Below are positions 6,240 to 14,750 of a stretch of 38,221 nucleotides of DNA, piece by piece. The translations under genes and the position numbers were made by a program. The stretch spans positions 1 through 38,221 of the forward strand of contig CAAGGF010000040.1 of NCBI GenBank assembly GCA_900769325.1, written 5' to 3'. Numbering within the stretch: the stretch's first letter is position 1; the number at the start of each line of letters is the position of its first letter. The notes beneath the pieces are model-generated. The model was not told the origin of the DNA and did not search any database. It was given only the letters and a program-made list of their open reading frames with translations. The DNA is from Spirochaetia bacterium. GTDB lineage: Bacteria > Spirochaetota > Spirochaetia > Treponematales > Treponemataceae.

Positions 6240-7142
6240 ATGATTCTAAAAGATGTCTGTGAAGAATTTATAATTTACATAAAATCTGTCCGGGGGCTTT
6301 CAGAAAACACGGTTACAGGTTATACAAAAGACCTTGAGCATCTTCGTGAGATTTTAGGCGATGATGCTCCAATCGATAATGTTTCTTCAGAAGATTTAAG
6401 GCTCTGCATTGCAAAACTCTCTGATGCAAAAATGGCAGTAACTTCAGTAAACCGTTTTATCGCTGCAGTAAGGACTTTATTTTCCTATGCAAGAAGGTTC
6501 GGTTATATTTCAAAAAATCCTGCTCTTGAAATAAAAACTTTGAAAGCACCAAAATATATGCCGAAATTTCTTACTTCCCCGGAAATTGACAGTCTTTGCA
6601 AGGAACCTGAAAAAAATGAACTTTTATGGAAAACGCGCGATAAAGCTTTGTTTGAAATGATGTATTCAAGTGGCTGCCGTGTAAGCGAAATCGTTTCTTT
6701 AAAAATTTCAGATCTTGAAAACGGAAATTCTTCTGCAATTGTAACTGGAAAAGGCAAAAAAGACAGAAGAGTTTTCTTTGAAGAAGATGCAAAAAAAGCC
6801 CTTGATGAATATTTGACGGATAGAAAAAAGCGTTTTAAAAATCAGGCGGAAGAAGATTGCCCGTATCTTTTTGTAAATCAAAACGGAACTCATCTTACAT
6901 CAGGCGGAGTTCGTTATATTCTTTCTCGATATTCTGGTGAAGAAGGAATAAACCATCATATAAACCCTCATGCGATTCGTCATACATTTGCAACAAGTAT
7001 GCTTTCAAACGGGGCAGATGTCCGATATATTCAGGAAATGCTCGGCCATTCAAGTATTTCAACAACGCAGCGGTATACGCACATTACAACGGAATCTTTG
7101 ATTGAAATTTATAAAAAAGCACACCCGCACGGAAAAAATTAA
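6240..7142 (+). CDS. xerC: Tyrosine recombinase XerC/XerD type (CodV-like)
   Basis: The enzyme resolves chromosome dimers by site-specific recombination at dif. The N-terminal SAM-like DNA-binding domain begins FIIYIKSVRGLSENTVTGY. The catalytic set is complete: Arg147 (SSGCRVSEI), Lys in TGKGKKDR, His244 and Arg247 (HAIRHTFAT), His270 (GHSSIS) and nucleophile Tyr279 (TQRYTHI). The 300-residue length is standard. It lies between topA and hslVU, exactly where codV lies in Bacillus, so a chromosomal Xer role is more likely than a mobile integrase. XerC versus XerD cannot be settled from sequence alone. Confidence 0.92.
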   Translation: MILKDVCEEFIIYIKSVRGLSENTVTGYTKDLEHLREILGDDAPIDNVSSEDLRLCIAKLSDAKMAVTSVNRFIAAVRTLFSYARRFGYISKNPALEIKTLKAPKYMPKFLTSPEIDSLCKEPEKNELLWKTRDKALFEMMYSSGCRVSEIVSLKISDLENGNSSAIVTGKGKKDRRVFFEEDAKKALDEYLTDRKKRFKNQAEEDCPYLFVNQNGTHLTSGGVRYILSRYSGEEGINHHINPHAIRHTFATSMLSNGADVRYIQEMLGHSSISTTQRYTHITTESLIEIYKKAHPHGKN

Positions 7143-7355
7143 AGTTTATCGTGAGTGTTTTGTTATTTTTACTTTTCATTTTGAAATCTTTTATGTATAT
7201 TTAAAAGAAATTCTTTAAAAATAGAATTTTATTTGTGCAAAGGTTTTTATGCGTCCGGCATTTTGCCGTATAAAGTGCATTTAATCTTTGTGCAATACCT
7301 TTTTAAGGACCAGCATACTTCGCTTATTTTGGCGGGGTTGTTGATTGGAGTTTTT

Positions 7356-7898
7356 ATGGGAAAAAAAATAAAAATCCGTTCGACTACAATTCTTGCTGTA
7401 AGAAAGGACGGAAAAGTTGCCATGGCTGGCGACGGTCAATGTACTTTAGGTGAAACTGTCTGCAAAGGCAATTCAAGAAAAGTCAGAAAAATTTATGATG
7501 GAAAAATTTTGACAGGTTTTGCAGGAAGCGTTGCTGATGCTTTTACTTTGCTTGATAAATTCGAATCTAAAGTAAAAGAATACAATGGCGATTTAATGCG
7601 TTCTGCTGTTGAACTTGCAAAAGCATGGAGGACAGACCGTTCTCTTCAAAAATTAGAAGCGATGCTTTTAGTTGCCGATAAAGAAAAAATTCTTTTAATC
7701 AGCGGTGACGGAAATGTCATTGAACCTGAAAGTGATGCAATTGCAATCGGTTCTGGCGGAAATTACGCTTATTCTGCGGCTTTAGCCTACCTTGACAGTT
7801 CTGATTTAACGGCAAGAGAAATTGCAGAAAGGGCAGTTCATATTGCAGGCCGAATCTGCATTTATACTAACGAAAATATTATTGTGGAGGAGCTTTAA
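7356..7898 (+). CDS. hslV: ATP-dependent protease peptidase subunit HslV (ClpQ)
   Basis: HslV is the proteasome-like threonine peptidase of the HslVU complex in the cytoplasm. The start is the ATG at 7356, preceded by TTGGAG; the frame is open further upstream, but that part has no family similarity. This gives 180 residues. The catalytic threonine should be Thr10 (IRSTTILAVRKDG) after removal of a nine-residue propeptide. AMAGDGQCTLGETVCKGN, FAGSVADAFTLLDKFE, ELAKAWRTDR, AIGSGGNYAYSAA and ICIYTNENIIVEEL are strongly conserved. The upstream 213-bp gap (7143-7355) holds a short GGCA-TTT-TGCC hairpin and no gene I can support. hslU follows after two bases. Confidence 0.95.
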   Translation: MGKKIKIRSTTILAVRKDGKVAMAGDGQCTLGETVCKGNSRKVRKIYDGKILTGFAGSVADAFTLLDKFESKVKEYNGDLMRSAVELAKAWRTDRSLQKLEAMLLVADKEKILLISGDGNVIEPESDAIAIGSGGNYAYSAALAYLDSSDLTAREIAERAVHIAGRICIYTNENIIVEEL

Positions 7899-7900
7899 CT

Positions 7901-9367
7901 TTGAGTTCAGAAAATATGATGGCTGTTGTTACAGATGAAAATAATAAGGATTTGACTCCAAGTCAGATTGTTGAAAAACTTGATCAGTATATAATCGGGC
8001 AGAATAAAGCAAAAAAAGCCGTTGCCGTTGCTTTAAGAAACCGAATCCGAAGGCTTAAACTTCCTGAAGAAATCCGTGATGAAGTTGCTCCAAAAAATAT
8101 TCTGATGATTGGTTCTACTGGTGTCGGAAAAACAGAAATTGCACGCCGTCTTGCAAAATTGTGTAAGGCTCCGTTTTTAAAAGTGGAAGCAACAAAATAT
8201 ACTGAAGTCGGTTATGTCGGTCGCGATGTGGAATCTATGGTTCGTGACTTGATGGCTGTAGGTTATAAAGATGTTAAGCACGAAATGGAAGATGCTCTCC
8301 GCGAAAAAAGTGCAGGAATCGTTGAAGAAAAACTTCTTGACCTTCTTCTTCCAGGTTCTGCTGCAAAAAAAACATACAAAAAAGATGACAAGTCATTAAA
8401 ATCTCTTCCAGAATCTCAGGAAAAAGACGTTTCAGGCCAGGAATCTTCTGAATCAAAATCTTCTTCAGCAACAGAAGGTGAGAATATCAATTCTACAAGA
8501 GAAAAATTCAGAATTATGCTTCGTGAAGGAAAACTTGAAGAGCGGGAGGTTGAATTAGTCGTTCACCAGAACAGCGTTCCTTCTATGGAAATTATTGCAG
8601 GCGGAAGTATCGATGATTTGCAGAACAGCATGCAGAGCTTAGCTTCGATGTTGAGCGGCGGAAGGCATAAGCGTCGGACTGTAAGTATAAAGGAAGCCCG
8701 CAAAATTCTTACGGAAGAAACTTTAGACAGCATGGTTGACAGCGATAAAGTTGCAGAAATTGCTAAAAACCGCGTTGAGCAGAGCGGAATTATTTTTATC
8801 GACGAAATTGACAAAATTGCAGTTCACGGTGAAAGCCACGGTCAGGATGTAAGCCGTGAAGGAGTTCAGCGCGATATTCTTCCAATTGTAGAAGGCAGTA
8901 ATGTTAATACAAAATTTGGAGTGATAAATACAAATCATATTCTGTTTATTGCAGCCGGTGCCTTTAGCGTTTCTTCTCCAAGCGATTTGATTCCTGAACT
9001 TCAGGGACGATTCCCGCTTCGTGTTGAACTTGAACCGCTTCATAAAGAAGATTTTAAACGGATTTTGCTTGAACCGAAAAATTCTTTGATAAAACAGTAT
9101 ACTGCTCTTTTAAAAACAGAAGATGTTACTCTTGAGTTTACAGATGATGCAATCGACAGAATGAGCGTTTTAGCTGAAGAAGTTAATTCAAAAAGTGAAA
9201 ATATCGGTGCAAGGCGTCTTCATACAATTATAGAAAAGGTTCTCGACGAAATCAGTTTTGATGCAGACAATCATAAAGGCGAGACGATTTCTGTAGACGC
9301 ATCTTATGTTGATCAAAAACTTGAAGGAATTGTTCAAAGTCAGGATCTTTCTCGTTATATTCTTTAA
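7901..9367 (+). CDS. hslU: ATP-dependent protease ATPase subunit HslU (ClpY)
   Basis: HslU is the AAA+ unfoldase that feeds HslV. It starts with TTG at 7901, supported by GGAGGAG at 7886-7892 lying just inside the end of hslV. Seen in order: LTPSQIVEKLDQYIIGQNKAKKAVAVALRNR, Walker A GSTGVGKTEIARRL, YVGRDVESMVRDL pore region, Walker B IIFIDEIDKI, and the sensor-2 region ENIGARRLHTIIEKVLDEI. The C-terminus SRYIL matches the tail that docks into HslV. At 488 residues it is longer than the ~443 of E. coli. The extra length lies in the I domain, a Lys/Ser/Glu-rich linker around residues 155-200. Confidence 0.96.
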   Translation: MSSENMMAVVTDENNKDLTPSQIVEKLDQYIIGQNKAKKAVAVALRNRIRRLKLPEEIRDEVAPKNILMIGSTGVGKTEIARRLAKLCKAPFLKVEATKYTEVGYVGRDVESMVRDLMAVGYKDVKHEMEDALREKSAGIVEEKLLDLLLPGSAAKKTYKKDDKSLKSLPESQEKDVSGQESSESKSSSATEGENINSTREKFRIMLREGKLEEREVELVVHQNSVPSMEIIAGGSIDDLQNSMQSLASMLSGGRHKRRTVSIKEARKILTEETLDSMVDSDKVAEIAKNRVEQSGIIFIDEIDKIAVHGESHGQDVSREGVQRDILPIVEGSNVNTKFGVINTNHILFIAAGAFSVSSPSDLIPELQGRFPLRVELEPLHKEDFKRILLEPKNSLIKQYTALLKTEDVTLEFTDDAIDRMSVLAEEVNSKSENIGARRLHTIIEKVLDEISFDADNHKGETISVDASYVDQKLEGIVQSQDLSRYIL

Positions 9368-9392
9368 ACTGAATTAAATTTTTTATATTTTG

Positions 9393-9435
9393 AACTGAAA
9401 ATTTGTGTTGTTATGCAGATTTTCAGTTTTTTTTT
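9393..9435 (+). terminator. Rho-independent terminator after hslU
   Basis: AACTGAAAAT (9393-9402) pairs perfectly with ATTTTCAGTT (9419-9428), followed by a run of T to 9435. It separates the dprA-topA-xer-hslVU group from the flagellar operon, so flgB should have its own promoter just after it. TATATA at 9461-9466 is a weak -10 candidate. Confidence 0.75.
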
Positions 9436-9480
9436 AAACTTTTAAAATTTTCATCCGATTTATATAGTAAGGATGTTATT

Positions 9481-9894
9481 ATGAATGATTTTACACGGTC
9501 AGTAGATTTATTATACAGGGCAATGGATGCAAGTTCTTTAAGGTATCAGGTTACTTCTGATAATCTTGCAAATTCCGGTACTCCAAAGTTTAAGCGTACG
9601 GTTGTAAATTTTGAAAGTGAAATAAAACGCGCTCTTGAATCTGAAAAAAAAGCAAAAAACGGTTTTCAGTTTACAAAAACAGATCCGCGTCATTTAGATT
9701 TTAATGAAGTATACGATTATCGCGATGTTGAACCGCGTCGTGTTGTAGATTATGCAACTACTGCCAAAGCAAACGGAAATAATGTCGATGCTGAAACTGA
9801 AGCAAACAATATTCTTCAGATTCAGATGCAGTACCGCCTTTTAACGCAGCTTACGAGTTTTCATTTCAGTCAGCTTAATGTGGCAATGAAATAA
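9481..9894 (+). CDS. flgB: Flagellar proximal rod protein FlgB
   Basis: FlgB is a periplasmic rod subunit of the flagellar basal body. The ATG at 9481 follows AAGGAT and gives 137 residues, the family length; the open frame further upstream crosses the terminator and is not used. The conserved N-terminal rod motif is visible (ALRYQVTSDNLANSGTPKFKRTVVNFE). The C-terminal coiled coil appears as ETEANNILQIQMQYRLLTQLTSFHFSQLNVAMK. It is first in the operon flgB-flgC-fliE-fliF-fliG-fliH-fliI-fliJ. In spirochaetes this machinery drives flagella inside the periplasm. Confidence 0.95.
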   Translation: MNDFTRSVDLLYRAMDASSLRYQVTSDNLANSGTPKFKRTVVNFESEIKRALESEKKAKNGFQFTKTDPRHLDFNEVYDYRDVEPRRVVDYATTAKANGNNVDAETEANNILQIQMQYRLLTQLTSFHFSQLNVAMK

Positions 9895-9940
9895 AAATAG
9901 TTAAAAATTCAGCATTCGTTTTGATTTTCTGGAGGTTACT

Positions 9941-10399
9941 ATGGGTCTTTTTACAAGTATTAATATTGCTGCAACTGGAATGAGCGCAGAAAGGCTTCGT
10001 TCTGATGTTATTTCAAACAATATTGCAAACGCATCTACTACAAGAACTCAGGAAGGAGGAGCTTTTAAAAGAGCGAGAGTAATAGTTCAGCCTGTTGCCC
10101 AAAAAAATCCTACATATACAAGTCCGTTCATTCCATCTTCGCTTGATAACGGTCCGGGGCGAGGTGTAAAAGTTCTTGAAATTGTAAAAGATACATCTGA
10201 AGGCCGTTTTGTCTATGACCCGGATCATCCTGATGCAATAAAATCAGGTCCTCATGCAGGCTATGTTGAATATCCGAATGTCAATATCGTAAATGAAATG
10301 GTAGATTTGATTTCTGCAAGCCGGGCTTACGAAGCAAACGCAACTGTAGTTGAAGGTGCCAAAGATATGTTTACGGCTGCAATGGAAATAGGGCGTTAA
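9941..10399 (+). CDS. flgC: Flagellar proximal rod protein FlgC
   Basis: FlgC is the second proximal rod subunit, 152 residues. The N-terminus has the shared rod/hook motif (INIAATGMSAERLRSDVISNNIANASTT), with which it assembles by coiled-coil packing. The C-terminus has VNEMVDLISASRAYEANATVVEGAKDMFTAAMEIG, typical of FlgC. A TGGAGGT ribosome site lies just before the ATG. It is 46 bases after flgB and 64 before fliE. Confidence 0.96.
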   Translation: MGLFTSINIAATGMSAERLRSDVISNNIANASTTRTQEGGAFKRARVIVQPVAQKNPTYTSPFIPSSLDNGPGRGVKVLEIVKDTSEGRFVYDPDHPDAIKSGPHAGYVEYPNVNIVNEMVDLISASRAYEANATVVEGAKDMFTAAMEIGR

Positions 10400-10463
10400 C
10401 TTTTCGTTGACAGGTTTTATTTTTTAGTTGATAATCTTTAAAAACAACAGAGGTTATTAAGTC

Positions 10464-10778
10464 ATGAAAATCGAAAGCATTGAATCAGTAAGTAAAATAG
10501 AAAATATTCTTCCAGTTACAGATTTAAAAACGAATTCTGTTTCAAAGACTGAAAATTCCAAGACTTTTAAAGATTATCTCATTTCTGCAATGTCACAGAT
10601 GAACGCCCAGCAGATTAAGGTTTCAAATCTTGGTGAACAGCTTATAACTGACCCGGATTCAGTTGATGTTCACGATGTAATGATTTCTGTTGCAAAGGCA
10701 AAAAGTTCCCTCAACCTTGCTCAGACTGTAATCGACAGGCTTATAAAAGGCTGGTCAGAAATTACGACAACGCGTTAA
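10464..10778 (+). CDS. fliE: Flagellar hook-basal body protein FliE
   Basis: FliE joins the MS ring to the rod. The 104-residue protein has a variable N-terminus and the conserved C-terminal helix region DVHDVMISVAKAKSSLNLAQTVIDRLIKGWSEI. Identification rests on this region and on its place between flgC and fliF. Its end is followed by a 137-bp gap that starts with a 16-bp palindrome (AAAATCAATTGATTTT, 10778-10793) and contains the fliF promoter. Confidence 0.93.
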   Translation: MKIESIESVSKIENILPVTDLKTNSVSKTENSKTFKDYLISAMSQMNAQQIKVSNLGEQLITDPDSVDVHDVMISVAKAKSSLNLAQTVIDRLIKGWSEITTTR

Positions 10779-10867
10779 AAATCAATTGATTTTGACAGTT
10801 AAATTTCAACTTTCTTCTCATAAATTTACACATTTTTGAAATATTGCTTTTCAGAAAATCTCTTATA

Positions 10868-10876
10868 TGATATAAT
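10868..10876 (+). promoter_or_regulatory. Extended -10 promoter before fliF
   Basis: TGATATAAT is a perfect extended -10 box (TGnTATAAT), with TATAAT at 10871-10876. The nearest -35-like hexamer (TTGCTT, 10844) is 21 bases away, too far, as often seen when an extended -10 is used. It would start an internal transcript covering fliF onward, ~40 bases before the ATG. Confidence 0.6.
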
Positions 10877-10915
10877 AGTAAAAAGATTTTTTAACATCGT
10901 TCATGGGAGGGGAAA

Positions 10916-12622
10916 ATGAACGAATGGCTTAAAAAAGTAACTGAAAAAATTAAGTCTTTCTGGAAAAATTCTTCAGTTGCAAAAAAAGCAATTTTTATCG
11001 GCATTATTGCCTTAGTCATTATTATTTTTGTCGTTACGGCAACAGTTTCTTCATCAGATACTATGGTTTCAGTGTTTACTGAATCGCTAAAAGATGAAAA
11101 TGATATAATACGCATTAAAAATTTTCTCGATTCAAAGAATGTAGATTATCGTTTTGATGAGCAGAATGGAAAAATTCTTGTAAAAGACAAAAAAACTGCT
11201 TCATATTGGAAGTCTAATCTATCTGCAGAAGGCCTTGTTCCGTCTTATGTTGATCCTTTGCAGGATTTAAAGCGTGAATGGTCTACGACTGATGCGGATC
11301 AGAATGTTAAAATAAAACAGGCAATTCAAAAACAGCTTAAACTCTATCTTGAAAATATCGAAGACATTTCTTCTGCAAATGTAATTTTAGTTCTTCCTGA
11401 AGAAAACCTTTTTAAAGATGCACAAAAACCTGTAAAAGCAAGCGTTACCTTAAAGTTACATTCTGGAAGTACCCTCGCTTCAGAAAAAAAACGCATTCAA
11501 GGTGTTGAATCTTTAATTCTTTCGGCTGTAGACGGACTTGTGCACGAAAATCTTCGGATTGCCGACAACAAAGGAAATGTTTTAAACGATTTTGAAGGAA
11601 TGGCAGATTTTGACAGGCTTTCTAGAATCGAAAAAGAATTAAAAATCAAGTCAAAAGAAGAAGAAGCACTTGCAGAAAAAACTTTAAAAGTCCTTCAAAC
11701 GCTTGTTTCTCCAAAGCGAGTAAAGCAGACAATCGTTTCAATCGATATGGATTTTTCAAAAAAAGAATCTCAATCTACAGAATATACGCCTATAGTGATA
11801 AAAGGTCAGGATCCGTCAAAACCTTACGATACAACAGAAATGCGCGATTATCTTCCAATATCGTCAAAATCTGTTACAAAAACTTTTGAAGGAACAGCCT
11901 TTAATCCTGAAGGTCCGTCTGGAATTGAAGGTCAGAATCCGCCGACATATAGCGATATGTCAAATTCAATCGGAAAATCTACAGAAACTGGCGTTGAACA
12001 GAACAATGTAATAAATACAACTTATAAAAAAGAAGAATATTCACCGCAGCTTGGCCGTCGTTCCATTTCTGCGTTTATAGACGGTGTGTGGGAATTCGAA
12101 CTTGACGAAAATGGAAATCAGATTTGGGAAGGTCGCAGGCGAAAAAGAAAGTGCACTCTAGTCGATGATAAAACGCTTGAAAAATGGGCGGAAACTATTT
12201 TTGTCGGAACAGGCTGTAATTCTAATCGCGGAGACGGTGTAACTTTAACATCTTATGAAGCAGACCACACAGATGAATGGGCACTTGAGGATGAACAGGA
12301 ACTTAAAGCTCAGCAGATGCGTAAAACGGTTCTTATGGTGCTCGGCGTAATCGCTGTTGTTTTAGTCGGATTTATTTTATTCCGTGTAATCAGCAAGGAA
12401 ATCGAACGGAGAAAGCGTCTTCGTGAAGAAGAACTTCTTAGAAAACAGCAGGCAGACAGAGAACAGGCTTTGTGGGCAGCTCAAGATGATGCAAATATGA
12501 ATATTTCCATGTCAGTTGAAGAAAGCAGGCGTGCAGAACTTCTTGAAAATGCAATTAACCTTGCAAAAGAGCATCCTGAAGATGTTGCACTTCTTATCCG
12601 AACTTGGCTTATGGAGGAGTAA
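10916..12622 (+). CDS. fliF: Flagellar MS-ring protein FliF
   Basis: FliF forms the MS ring in the inner membrane, the base on which the motor and export gate are built. A transmembrane helix lies near residues 22-42 (AIFIGIIALVIIIFVVTATV). The periplasmic ring-building domains follow (for example SANVILVLPEENLF and KPVKASVTLKLHSGS). A second membrane helix lies near 470-490 (TVLMVLGVIAVVLVGFILF). The cytoplasmic tail ends ENAINLAKEHPEDVALLIRTWLMEE, the FliG-binding segment. It has 568 residues. GGGAGGGG is the ribosome site. fliG starts three bases after the stop codon, consistent with coupled production of the two partners. Confidence 0.96.
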   Translation: MNEWLKKVTEKIKSFWKNSSVAKKAIFIGIIALVIIIFVVTATVSSSDTMVSVFTESLKDENDIIRIKNFLDSKNVDYRFDEQNGKILVKDKKTASYWKSNLSAEGLVPSYVDPLQDLKREWSTTDADQNVKIKQAIQKQLKLYLENIEDISSANVILVLPEENLFKDAQKPVKASVTLKLHSGSTLASEKKRIQGVESLILSAVDGLVHENLRIADNKGNVLNDFEGMADFDRLSRIEKELKIKSKEEEALAEKTLKVLQTLVSPKRVKQTIVSIDMDFSKKESQSTEYTPIVIKGQDPSKPYDTTEMRDYLPISSKSVTKTFEGTAFNPEGPSGIEGQNPPTYSDMSNSIGKSTETGVEQNNVINTTYKKEEYSPQLGRRSISAFIDGVWEFELDENGNQIWEGRRRKRKCTLVDDKTLEKWAETIFVGTGCNSNRGDGVTLTSYEADHTDEWALEDEQELKAQQMRKTVLMVLGVIAVVLVGFILFRVISKEIERRKRLREEELLRKQQADREQALWAAQDDANMNISMSVEESRRAELLENAINLAKEHPEDVALLIRTWLMEE

Positions 12623-12625
12623 AAA

Positions 12626-13726
12626 ATGGCTGAAGATAGCGTTCCAAAAACAAACAATATAAAACCAATTCCAAAACCGGGAAGTTTAAAAACTCCTTCG
12701 TCTTCAAAAAAAGACAAAAAAGATTACAAGAGTTTAACCGGACGGCAAAAAGCGGCTATATTTTTAGTTTCGCTTGGTTCTGATATTTCCTCTGAAATTA
12801 TGAAACACCTTCGTGAAGATGAAGTTGAAACTTTAACATTTGAAATTGCCCGTCTTGAAACAGTCGATGCAGAATACAAAGATGCAGTTCTTGAAGAATT
12901 TCAGGAATTGATGCAGGCTCAGAACTTTATTACAACTGGCGGTATCGATTATGCCCGTGAACTTCTTGAAAAATCGTTAGGAAGCCAGAAGGCAATCGAT
13001 ATTATAAACAGGCTTACTTCAAGTCTTCAGGTAAGACCGTTCGATTTTATCAGAAAAACAGATCCTGCACATCTTTTAAACTTTATTCAGCAGGAGCACC
13101 CGCAGACAATTGCTCTTATCCTCGCTTATCTTGAACCTGGAAAAGCGGCAATTATTCTTCAAAATCTCCCGGAAGAAATGCAGCCGGAAGTTTCAAAGCG
13201 TCTTGCAACAATGGACAGAACTTCTCCTGATGTTTTGCGTGAAGTTGAGCGTGTTCTTGAAAAGAAGCTTTCTACGCTTTCTTCAGAAGATTACACTGCA
13301 GCCGGTGGTGTTGAATCTGTCGTTGAAATCTTGAACCTTGTTGACCGTTCTTCAGAAAAAGCAATTATTGAATCCCTCGAAGAAGAAGATCCAGACCTTG
13401 CAGAAGAAATCAAAAAGCGAATGTTCGTTTTCGAAGATATCGTTATGCTCGACGACCGTGCAATTCAGAAAGTTCTTCGCGATGTAGATACTCAGGAACT
13501 TTCAAAGGCATTGAAGTCTGTAGATGCAGAAGTTCAGGATAAAATCTTCAAAAATATGTCAAAGCGTGCTGCTGCAATGTTAAAAGAAGATATGGAATTC
13601 ATGGGACCTGTAAGGCTTAAAGATGTTGAAGAAGCTCAGCAGAGAATCGTTTCTACAATCCGTCGTCTTGAAGATTCTGGAGATATCGTCATTGCCCGTG
13701 CTGGAGAAGACGAATTGGTTCAGTAA
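12626..13726 (+). CDS. fliG: Flagellar motor switch protein FliG
   Basis: FliG couples the stator to rotation and forms the upper part of the switch ring. The N-terminal FliF-binding domain begins TGRQKAAIFLVSLGSDISSEIMKHLREDEVE. The middle domain has the EHPQT motif (FIQQEHPQTIALILAYLEP), and the C-terminal torque domain includes FEDIVMLDDRAIQKVLRDVD. The charged C-terminal helix is present. A Lys-rich 35-residue N-terminal extension is unusual for FliG but ordinary in spirochaetes. Spirochaetes often carry two fliG genes; the copy in the flagellar operon, like this one, is the motor component (FliG2). Confidence 0.96.
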   Translation: MAEDSVPKTNNIKPIPKPGSLKTPSSSKKDKKDYKSLTGRQKAAIFLVSLGSDISSEIMKHLREDEVETLTFEIARLETVDAEYKDAVLEEFQELMQAQNFITTGGIDYARELLEKSLGSQKAIDIINRLTSSLQVRPFDFIRKTDPAHLLNFIQQEHPQTIALILAYLEPGKAAIILQNLPEEMQPEVSKRLATMDRTSPDVLREVERVLEKKLSTLSSEDYTAAGGVESVVEILNLVDRSSEKAIIESLEEEDPDLAEEIKKRMFVFEDIVMLDDRAIQKVLRDVDTQELSKALKSVDAEVQDKIFKNMSKRAAAMLKEDMEFMGPVRLKDVEEAQQRIVSTIRRLEDSGDIVIARAGEDELVQ

Positions 13727-13741
13727 ATTTGAGGTGCATAT

Positions 13742-14668
13742 ATGGGAAAAACTGTTTTTCGTCCAAGTGAAATAAATTCAAAGCAGGGTGAAAAAGTTAC
13801 TTTAAAACTGATTCACGATTATTCTCCGCAAAAAGATGACGAAGCTGAAAAAGTCGAAGAATATACAGGACCAACCCCGGAAGAATTGCGTCGTGAGGCA
13901 GAAGCGTTTAAAGCCGGCTGGGAAATTGAAAAACAGCATCTTCTTTCAGAAGCTCAAAAACAGGCTGATGAAATTATAAAAAAAGCAGAAGATTCGGCGT
14001 TTGAAATCGTAAAAAAGAATACTGATGAAGTTCAGGTTATAAAAAATGATGCTTCCATCGATGCAGAAAAAATTATTTCAGATGCAAAACAGGAAGCAGA
14101 AAAAATTATTTCAGAGGCAAGGGCACAGGAAGAATTTATAAAAAGTCAGGCTGAAAAAACAGGTTATGACGCCGGGTATAAAGACGGTTTTGCTTCCGGT
14201 GAGGATGAACTGAATCTTTTAATCGATCGCATTCATAAAATAATTGAATCGATTATGAGAAGGCGTGAAGAAATTCTAAAGGAAACTGAATCTCAGATTG
14301 TTGAACTTATTTTGCTTATGACAAGAAAAGTTGTAAAAGTCATTTCTGAAAGTCAAAAGCCGGTTCTTGCAAACAATATTCTTTCTGCGTTGAATAAAGT
14401 CCGTTCAAAAGGTGAAGTGATTTTGAGGGTAAATCTTGATGATGTAAAAATTGCTGCACAAAACTTATCCGAATTTACAAAACGCGTTGAAAATGTTTCA
14501 AAAATTACTGTCGTGGAAGATTCTACCGTAGAAAAAGGCGGATGCATAGTTGAAACTGATTTTGGTGAAATCGATGCTACAATTCACAGCCAGCTTCATG
14601 AACTCGAAGAAAAAATTCTTGAAGTTTCGCCTGTAAAAAGCGTTCCAAAGAAAACTGAAAAAGCGTAA
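13742..14668 (+). CDS. fliH: Flagellar export ATPase regulator FliH
   Basis: FliH holds the FliI ATPase at the export gate. The middle has long Ala/Glu/Lys helical repeats (EAQKQADEIIKKAEDSAFEIVKK, AEKIISDAKQEAEKII), the elongated FliH coiled coil. The C-terminal half has the FliH/HrpE domain (QIVELILLMTRKVVKVI, LNKVRSKGEVILRVN, GCIVETDFGEIDATIHSQLHELEEKIL). The 308 residues are somewhat long, as in other spirochaetes. Position between fliG and fliI supports the call. Confidence 0.92.
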   Translation: MGKTVFRPSEINSKQGEKVTLKLIHDYSPQKDDEAEKVEEYTGPTPEELRREAEAFKAGWEIEKQHLLSEAQKQADEIIKKAEDSAFEIVKKNTDEVQVIKNDASIDAEKIISDAKQEAEKIISEARAQEEFIKSQAEKTGYDAGYKDGFASGEDELNLLIDRIHKIIESIMRRREEILKETESQIVELILLMTRKVVKVISESQKPVLANNILSALNKVRSKGEVILRVNLDDVKIAAQNLSEFTKRVENVSKITVVEDSTVEKGGCIVETDFGEIDATIHSQLHELEEKILEVSPVKSVPKKTEKA

Positions 14669-14750
14669 AAATTGAAGTAATAAATTTTTCTAAGCGTACG
14701 GTTTTTACAATTTTTTTGTAAATTTTTAATTCTGTTTTACCGGGGTTTTT

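Noticed and set aside
6240..7142. The Xer recombinase as an integrase of a genomic island
   Set aside because: Its position between topA and hslVU matches the chromosomal codV locus of Bacillus, and no attachment site or island genes are nearby.
7233..7355. Upstream extension of hslV
   Set aside because: The family N-terminus begins at the ATG at 7356, which has its own TTGGAG site; the extension has no similarity to HslV.
7143..7355. Heat-shock CIRCE operator before hslV
   Set aside because: I looked for the TTAGCACTC/GAGTGCTAA inverted repeat and did not find it.
10778..10793. 16-bp palindrome AAAATCAATTGATTTT after fliE as a terminator
   Set aside because: It has no loop and no useful T-run after it; it may be an operator or chance, and the evidence is too thin to annotate it.
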